From assembly GCA_944338265.1 (NCBI GenBank), contig CALVLO010000045.1:1-10753 (forward strand): a stretch of 10,753 nt of DNA. Reading direction: 5' to 3'. Position numbers and translations under genes: made by a program. Source of the stretch: an uncultured Clostridia bacterium (GTDB taxonomy: Bacteria; Bacillota; Clostridia; Christensenellales; Borkfalkiaceae). Below, in pieces: positions 5,919 through 10,753 of this stretch. The notes beneath the pieces are model-generated. The model was given only the letters and a program-made list of their open reading frames with translations, was not told where the DNA came from and searched no databases. Each line of letters opens with the position of its first letter. Position 1 is the first letter of the stretch.

Positions 5919-7859
5919 ATGAAGGAACTGTATTTAGGAGCAGCGTACTATCCCGAAGTCTGGGAAGAAGAGGAGCTTGAAAAGGACGTTGCCCGCATCA
6001 AGGAGGCGGGCTTGAACTGCGTGCGCATCGGTGAATTTGCCTGGGGCAAGATGGAGCCGCAAGAGGGGAAGTTTGACTTTGCATGGCTGCGCGCCATCGT
6101 GGAAAAGTTGTACGAAAACGGGATCTGTACCGTGCTTTGTACGCCGACTGCCACGCCGCCGAGGTGGCTTTTTACAAAATACCCCGAAACGCGCATGGTC
6201 ATGCACGATCTCATCCGCGCGGACGTCTCCTCCCGCTGCCATACCTGCAAGACTTCCTCCGTGATGCGGGAGAAGAACCGCATCATCGTGACCAAGATGG
6301 CGGAAGTGTTTCGGGGGCATCCCGCCGTCATCGGCTGGCAGATCGATAACGAGATCTATCCCTACAATGAGGGGTGTTTTTGCGCGCACTGCAAGGCGGC
6401 GTTCCGCGGTTGGCTGAAAGAGAAATTCGGCAGCATCGGCGCCCTCAACCGTGCGTGGGGCATGGCGCGCTGGTCGCTCTCTTACGATGACTTTGCGGAC
6501 GTCGAGCCGCCCTATCCCAAGCAGTGGCGGCATCCGTCGCTGAGAAAGGCGTGGCGGGATTTTCAGTACGCGCAGGTGAAAAGCTATGTGGAAGAGCAGG
6601 CGGAGATCTTGCATCGGTTCGGGTTTGGGAACGTCGGCACCAACATGATGCAGCACAACAGCATGAGCTATTGTAAGATCAACGAAAAGCTCGATGTTGC
6701 GCAGTACAACCACTACGATCCCGCTTCCGCGCTTGCCGATACGGCGTTCGGGTTTGACTTTGTGCGGTGCGTCAAAGATAAACCATTTTGGGTGATGGAG
6801 ACGCAGGCGGGCTGGAACGGCAGCGAATACGCGGAAGGGGGGTACCGCCCCGCGGGCGCGTGCTACGCCAACACCATGCTGCCCTTCGCGCGCGGCGCGG
6901 AGATGAACTTGTATTGGCTGCTGCGCACCCATCCCCACGGGCATGAAATGGGGCACGGGGCGCTGTATTCGCCTGCGGGGCGGGCATACAAGGTGACGGA
7001 GGAGGTGCGGCGTGCCGCGTCGGACCTCAAAAAGTGCAGCAAATTTTTGCAAAACTCTTGCATCCGCTCGGAAATTGCGCTACACTATTCGAGTACCGCG
7101 CTCAACGATTTTGAGAGCGCGCCGCTCGTGAAGGGGTTTGCCTACCGCGCGGCGCTGATCGAAAAATATTATGCTGCCTTCCGCCACTATAACGTGGACG
7201 TCATCGATACGCCGCACGAACTTTCGGGGTACCATGTCCTTGTTTCGCCCTTTCTTGCAACGGCGGACGAGAACGGCCTGAAAGAGCGCGTTATCGCGTG
7301 GGTGAAGGCGGGCGGGACGTGGATCGTGGGACCCATGTCCGATATCATGGACGGGAACGTGCGCCGCTATACGCATTCCGCCTTCGGCTTTTTGGAGGAA
7401 CTTGCGGGCGCGGAAGTGACCTATCAGCGCCCCATCGGCAACGATGTGTTCCGCGCCAAGTGGGAGAAGGGCGGCGAATGCGCCCTCTCCATGTGGTACG
7501 ATGCCTTCTCGTGCAGGGAGGGGACGAAGAGCCTTGCCCGCTACACGGCGGGCGAGTTTGCGCCCTGTTCCGCCGTCACGGAGCGCAATGTCGGCAAGGG
7601 AAGGGTCATCCTGGTCGGGAGCGTGCTCTCGCACGAGGACATTCTGCGCCTTATCGGGCTTCCTCCGATCGCGGAGGCGAGCGGGAATGTGACGCTCACC
7701 CGACGGACGGGCAAGCAAAGCGGCATCATCGCGGTGGAGACGGCGGGCGCGCGCGGCAGGCTGTGTTTGGATGGCGAATACTGCGATCTGCTCTCGGGCA
7801 GAACGCTCTGCGGAGAAATTCAACTTGCGCCCTATGAGGCGCTCGTATTGAGGAAATGA
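5919..7859 (+). CDS. GH42 family beta-galactosidase (possible alpha-L-arabinopyranosidase), cytoplasmic
   Basis: The 646-residue product matches the GH42 family in length and motifs. It starts at the ATG at 5919, with GGAG seven bases upstream. The N-terminal TIM barrel begins LGAAYYPEVW and includes NCVRIGEFAWGKMEP and TPTATPPRWL; the likely acid/base is E145 in GWQIDNEI and the nucleophile E294 in FWVMETQAGWNG. C153, C155 and C158 in GCFCAHC, with C110 or C107, form the four-Cys zinc site seen in many GH42 enzymes. A trimerisation-type domain (about 385-590) and a small C-terminal beta domain follow. There is no signal peptide, so it should act inside the cell on imported galactosides; some GH42 enzymes cleave alpha-L-arabinopyranosides instead. 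The GH78 gene starts one base after the stop codon, indicating one transcription unit and probably translational coupling. Confidence 0.96.
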   Translation: MKELYLGAAYYPEVWEEEELEKDVARIKEAGLNCVRIGEFAWGKMEPQEGKFDFAWLRAIVEKLYENGICTVLCTPTATPPRWLFTKYPETRMVMHDLIRADVSSRCHTCKTSSVMREKNRIIVTKMAEVFRGHPAVIGWQIDNEIYPYNEGCFCAHCKAAFRGWLKEKFGSIGALNRAWGMARWSLSYDDFADVEPPYPKQWRHPSLRKAWRDFQYAQVKSYVEEQAEILHRFGFGNVGTNMMQHNSMSYCKINEKLDVAQYNHYDPASALADTAFGFDFVRCVKDKPFWVMETQAGWNGSEYAEGGYRPAGACYANTMLPFARGAEMNLYWLLRTHPHGHEMGHGALYSPAGRAYKVTEEVRRAASDLKKCSKFLQNSCIRSEIALHYSSTALNDFESAPLVKGFAYRAALIEKYYAAFRHYNVDVIDTPHELSGYHVLVSPFLATADENGLKERVIAWVKAGGTWIVGPMSDIMDGNVRRYTHSAFGFLEELAGAEVTYQRPIGNDVFRAKWEKGGECALSMWYDAFSCREGTKSLARYTAGEFAPCSAVTERNVGKGRVILVGSVLSHEDILRLIGLPPIAEASGNVTLTRRTGKQSGIIAVETAGARGRLCLDGEYCDLLSGRTLCGEIQLAPYEALVLRK

Positions 7860-7860
7860 T

Positions 7861-10260
7861 ATGTTGAACGGGAAATTTATCGGGGTAAAGGAAGAGGCGA
7901 ACGTCTTTGTATTGGCGTGCAAATTTGCGGTGCGTTCCGCCAAACAGGTGACGCTGCGCGCCACGGCGTTGGGCGTGTATTTTGCCGAAGTCAACGGCGT
8001 GCGGGTGGGGGACGGGTATCTCGCCCCCGGGTGGACCTCTTACAACAAGACCTTGCAGGTGCAGGAGTACGACATAACGCCCCTCGTCCAAGAGGGGGAG
8101 AATGTGCTTTCGCTCACGGTGGGCGAGGGCTGGTATCGCGGTCCGCTCACATGGGAGAAAAAATGCGATACCTACGGGAAGCAGACCGGCGTCTGCGCCG
8201 ACCTCGCTGCGGACGGAAAGAACATTCTCTCCACCGATGAAAGCTGGGCGGCGCGGGAGAGCTTCATCCGCGCAAGCGGCATTTATGACGGGGAGGTGCA
8301 GGATCTTACGGCGGAGCGGAACACGCTCACGCCCGTCGCCGTTCCCTTTGAGAAAAGGGCGCTCGTGCCGCAGCAGTGCGCGCCTGTGCGCACCGTGGAA
8401 CGGGTGCCCGTGAAGGCGGTCATCCGCACGCCGAAGGGCGAGCTCGTGTATGACTTCGGGCAAAATCTTACGGGCGTGGCGGAGGTGCAAACGCCCGACG
8501 GGTTTGACGGCACGCTCACTTTGCGGCATGCCGAAATTTTGGTGGACGGCAATTTTTATACCGGCAACCTGCGCGGCGCCAAGGCGACGGATACCTTTAT
8601 TTGCAGGGGCGCGCATACGCTTGCCGCGGAGTTCACCTTCCACGGCTTCCGCTATCTGAAAGTAGAGGGCGCGGAGCTTCCAAAGGAGTGCTTCACCGCG
8701 CTCGTCCGCCATACCGATATGAAGCGCACGGGGCATCTTCAGACGGATAACGCGCGCTTCCAACGGTTGTACGAAAACGTCGTCTGGGGGCAGCGGGGGA
8801 ACTTTGTGGACATCCCCACCGACTGCCCGCAAAGGGACGAGCGGCTGGGCTGGACGGGGGACATCAACGCCTTCTGCCGCACGGCGGCGTACAACTACGA
8901 TATCCGCGCGTTCATGAAGAAGTGGCTGCGGTCGCTGCGCGACGATCAGACGGAAGATGGCAGGATCCCGCACGTCGCGCCCAATTGCCTTGAAGAGCGT
9001 GCGACGGATGCCATGTGGGCGGACGCCGTGACCATGGTGCCGTGGACGCTGTACGAAATGTACGGGGATATCTGCTTTTTGGAGGAAAATTTTTCCGCCA
9101 TGGAGAAGTTTATTGCGGCGCGCGAGGCGACGATGGAACACGGGCTGATCGCGCGCGGGCATGAGTTCGGGGATTGGCTCGCCATGGACGGCGAGGCGAT
9201 GCTTGGGAACGGCGTCATCGGCAGAACGGATATCTATTTCCTCACCAATGTGCTGCATGTGCATTCGCTCAAGCTCGTGGCGGAGGCGGCGCATCTTCTC
9301 GGAAAAAAGAGAGAGGAGGGGCGCTACCGCAAAAAGCATCAACAACACCTTGCGCGCGTGCGGGAGGAGTATATCACCAAGGGCGGAAGGCTGGCATTCG
9401 ATACGGTGACGGCGCAGACCGTTGCGCTGCACTTCGGCATCGTTCCCGAAGAAAGCCGCGCAAAGTTCGCCGCGATCCTCAACGAAAACGTGCTGCGGCA
9501 CGGCTGCCGCATGGTGACGGGGTTCATCGGTTCGCCGTATTTGCTGTTTGTGCTGGCGGACAACGGCTACTTTGAGACGGCGCGCAGGGTGCTGCTGAAC
9601 AACGGCTTCCCCGGGTGGCTGTATGAGGTGGACATGGGCGCGACGACCATCTGGGAGCGGTGGAACTCTTTGATGCCCGACGGCACGCCCAACCCCGACG
9701 GCATGAACAGTTACAATCACTATGCTTACGGGTCTGTGATGGAGTTCGTCTACCGCCGTATTGCGGGCATCGATGCCGCCGCGGCGGGGTTTGCGAAGAT
9801 CAGGGTGGCGCCGCATCCCGTAAAGGGGCTTTCCGCGCTTCGTGCAGAGTACGAGAGTGTGCGGGGCAGGATCGCATCGGAATATCGGCAGAAGGAGGGG
9901 AAGATCGAGTATATCATCCAAATTCCCGATGGAGTAGCGGCGGAAATTGTTTTGCCCGATGAGGAGCCCGTGTTTGTGAAAGGCGGAAAACATACCTTTG
10001 AGCGCGCTTCCGAGGAGCTGCACGCAGAGCCCTACACGCCCGAGAGCACGGTGTTGGAGGTGTTTGAAAACCCCAAGGCGGTGCGGGCGTTCAACGAGGT
10101 GTTCGGCGGGATTTTTACGGGCAGCGAGATCGCGTGGATGAAGGGCGAGCCGAAGACGCTGCAATTTATGGCGGAGTTCCGGGATATGGAAAAGAAGATG
10201 AAGCTTTCCGACTTCCCTCAAATGCTCGCGCGGGCAAACAAGCTGTTTTTGGAACAATAA
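7861..10260 (+). CDS. GH78 family alpha-L-rhamnosidase, cytoplasmic, with helical C-terminal extension
   Basis: The 799-residue product is a GH78 exo-enzyme releasing alpha-L-rhamnose from oligosaccharides or plant glycosides. The ATG at 7861 lies one base after the GH42 stop; AGGA inside the end of that gene is the ribosome-binding site. Domain order follows the family: N-terminal beta domain (about 15-180, with YFAEVNGVRVGDGYLAPGW and GEGWYRGPL), a second beta domain (about 190-290, VYDFGQNLTG), an alpha/alpha-barrel (about 295-640) and a C-terminal beta domain (about 645-720). DCPQRDERLGWTGD (321-334) is the GH78 signature holding the general acid, and E599 in TTIWERW is the likely general base. 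There is no signal peptide. Residues about 724-799, after the usual end of the family, form an extra, apparently helical segment (TVLEVFENPKAVRAF onward). No terminator directly follows; the next strong hairpin is at 10413-10450. Confidence 0.96.
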   Translation: MLNGKFIGVKEEANVFVLACKFAVRSAKQVTLRATALGVYFAEVNGVRVGDGYLAPGWTSYNKTLQVQEYDITPLVQEGENVLSLTVGEGWYRGPLTWEKKCDTYGKQTGVCADLAADGKNILSTDESWAARESFIRASGIYDGEVQDLTAERNTLTPVAVPFEKRALVPQQCAPVRTVERVPVKAVIRTPKGELVYDFGQNLTGVAEVQTPDGFDGTLTLRHAEILVDGNFYTGNLRGAKATDTFICRGAHTLAAEFTFHGFRYLKVEGAELPKECFTALVRHTDMKRTGHLQTDNARFQRLYENVVWGQRGNFVDIPTDCPQRDERLGWTGDINAFCRTAAYNYDIRAFMKKWLRSLRDDQTEDGRIPHVAPNCLEERATDAMWADAVTMVPWTLYEMYGDICFLEENFSAMEKFIAAREATMEHGLIARGHEFGDWLAMDGEAMLGNGVIGRTDIYFLTNVLHVHSLKLVAEAAHLLGKKREEGRYRKKHQQHLARVREEYITKGGRLAFDTVTAQTVALHFGIVPEESRAKFAAILNENVLRHGCRMVTGFIGSPYLLFVLADNGYFETARRVLLNNGFPGWLYEVDMGATTIWERWNSLMPDGTPNPDGMNSYNHYAYGSVMEFVYRRIAGIDAAAAGFAKIRVAPHPVKGLSALRAEYESVRGRIASEYRQKEGKIEYIIQIPDGVAAEIVLPDEEPVFVKGGKHTFERASEELHAEPYTPESTVLEVFENPKAVRAFNEVFGGIFTGSEIAWMKGEPKTLQFMAEFRDMEKKMKLSDFPQMLARANKLFLEQ

Positions 10261-10318
10261 AACGCGGGTAGAGGCAGCGAGGCGGGCTGTATGATAGGGA
10301 GAGCGAAGCAGGCGGCAA

Positions 10319-10401
10319 AGTTTGCGCTCCTGCCATCCTTTTCCATCATCGTTGCGCAAACCGTTTGCTCTCGCAAACGCCTCCACCCTCAAATCCCTTT
10401 C
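10319..10401. repeat. Palindromic intergenic element, copy A (truncated)
   Basis: This segment repeats the right-hand part of copy B with only a handful of differences, starting at AGTTTGCGCTCCTGCC and ending at CAAATCCCTTTC. It lacks the left terminal repeat and the 10-bp inner hairpin present in copies B and C. It keeps the GTTTGC/GCAAAC mini-hairpin (10363-10378, loop TCTC instead of TCCC). It begins 58 bases after the rhamnosidase stop. Confidence 0.85.
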
Positions 10402-10412
10402 AAATCCAACAA

Positions 10413-10450
10413 CACGAACAGCGGCGGGCAAAAGCCCGCCGCTGTTCGTG
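10413..10450. terminator. 17-bp perfect hairpin in the spacer between copies A and B
   Basis: CACGAACAGCGGCGGGC pairs perfectly with GCCCGCCGCTGTTCGTG around an AAAA loop. The stem is long and stable enough to stop polymerase, but no T tract follows on either strand, so a true intrinsic terminator is uncertain. It is the first strong hairpin after the rhamnosidase gene. Confidence 0.5.
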
Positions 10451-10456
10451 GCGCAG

Positions 10457-10597
10457 AGAAAGGGATTTGCGCCTTTAGCGGCGCGCCCCGGTGCACACCA
10501 CACCGTGGTGTGCAGTTTGCGCTCCTGCCATCTGTTCCCATCATTGTTGCGCAAACCGTTTGCTCCCGCAAACGCCTCCACCCTCAAATCCCTTTCT
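10457..10597. repeat. Palindromic intergenic element, copy B (complete, 141 bp)
   Basis: The element is bounded by perfect 13-bp inverted repeats, AGAAAGGGATTTG (10457-10469) and CAAATCCCTTTCT (10585-10597). Inside are a GGCGCGCC palindrome (10480-10487), a perfect 10-bp hairpin TGCACACCAC/GTGGTGTGCA with an ACC loop (10492-10514), and a 6-bp hairpin GTTTGC/GCAAAC (10558-10573). A TGGCGCAG precedes it, as it does copy C, so the conserved unit extends slightly beyond the inverted repeat. It is MITE-like in form, but no target-site duplication is evident and it holds no plausible gene. Confidence 0.85.
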
Positions 10598-10612
10598 GTT
10601 ATCTGTTCCTCA

Positions 10613-10650
10613 CCAAACAAAAAACCCGCCGAGGCGGGCTTTTTGTTTGG
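10613..10650. terminator. Bidirectional terminator-like hairpin in the spacer between copies B and C
   Basis: Eighteen-base arms (10613-10630 and 10633-10650) pair with a single A-C mismatch around a CGAG turn. A GC core (CCCGCC/GGCGGG) is flanked by A and T runs, giving CGGGCTTTTTG on the plus strand and CGGGTTTTTTG on the minus strand, the form of a bidirectional rho-independent terminator. Confidence 0.75.
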
Positions 10651-10655
10651 CGCAG

Positions 10656-10753
10656 AGAAAGGGATTTGCGCCTTTGGCGGCGCGCCCCGGTGCACACCAC
10701 ACCGTGGTGTGCAGTTTGCGCTCCTGCCATCTGTTCCCATCATTGTTGCGCAA
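10656..10753. repeat. Palindromic intergenic element, copy C (cut by the window end)
   Basis: It starts with the same left inverted repeat as copy B (10656-10668), repeats its inner 10-bp hairpin (10691-10713) exactly, and differs from copy B by almost nothing up to the window end. The offset to copy B is 199 bases, and from copy A to B 195 bases, so the array continues past the window. Confidence 0.85.

Noticed and set aside
3389..5920. 843-codon open frame on the minus strand opposite the large lipoprotein gene
   Set aside because: Its internal similarity merely mirrors the duplicated plus-strand domain; it has low-complexity Arg/His-rich composition and no recognisable protein family.
10389..10571. 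60-codon open frame on the minus strand within the repeat array
   Set aside because: It is the repeat element and spacer hairpin read through; the copies differ by a frame shift relative to one another, which argues against selection on a protein.
10457..10597. Integron attC site or tRNA gene
   Set aside because: No attC core sites or gene cassettes are present, and although one boundary resembles a tRNA 3' end, no matching acceptor, D-arm or anticodon arm can be drawn.
7726..10743. 1005-codon open frame on the minus strand covering the repeats and most of the rhamnosidase gene
   Set aside because: It crosses non-coding palindromic repeats in two different frames (period 199, not a multiple of three) and is antisense to a solid GH78 gene. 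Openness follows from base composition.
10319..10753. CRISPR array
   Set aside because: The repeated unit is far too long (141 bp), contains internal hairpins and terminal inverted repeats, and the spacers are hairpins rather than unique protospacer-like sequences; no cas gene is visible.

Overview
The window is a stretch of a carbohydrate-utilisation locus from a GC-rich, probably Gram-positive anaerobe, most likely an uncultured gut-type member of the Clostridia. The grounds are strong AGGAGG ribosome-binding sites, three consecutive lipoprotein signal peptides with Gram-positive style lipoboxes, a CUT1-type sugar ABC permease, and GH42/GH43/GH78 enzymes rather than a SusC/SusD pair. No phylogenetic marker is present, so the lineage is an inference. 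All six genes lie on the plus strand.

Layout. Bases 1-384 are the C-terminal end of a sugar ABC transporter permease whose start lies outside the window. Three lipoprotein genes follow closely: a GH43-like glycosidase with a C-terminal beta-sandwich (417-2291), a CBM9-like lipoprotein ending in an InlB-B-repeat-like domain (2305-3360), and a 763-residue lipoprotein of unknown function with Cys/His knuckle modules and a duplicated beta-rich domain (3419-5710). This first transcription unit seems to end at a strong GC hairpin (5727-5749). The 208-base gap holds two further hairpins, the second with a T tract, which could terminate the upstream unit or form an attenuator for the next. Next come a cytoplasmic GH42 beta-galactosidase-type enzyme (5919-7859) and, one base after its stop codon, a cytoplasmic GH78 alpha-L-rhamnosidase (7861-10260).

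How the genes may work together (inference). Cell-surface lipoproteins would bind a plant polysaccharide and trim it with the GH43 enzyme. The ABC transporter would import the oligosaccharides, and GH42 and GH78 would remove terminal galactose (or arabinopyranose) and rhamnose inside the cell. This fits a pectic rhamnogalacturonan-I or arabinogalactan type substrate, but the sequence does not prove the substrate.

The last 493 bases (10261-10753) contain no convincing gene. Bases 10261-10318 show nothing recognisable. From 10319 to the window end there is a tandem array of a palindromic element (one truncated copy, one complete 141-bp copy with 13-bp terminal inverted repeats, one copy cut by the window end). 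Adjacent copies are separated by spacers that each carry a long but unrelated hairpin. This array and the modular lipoprotein at 3419-5710 are the least ordinary parts of the window.
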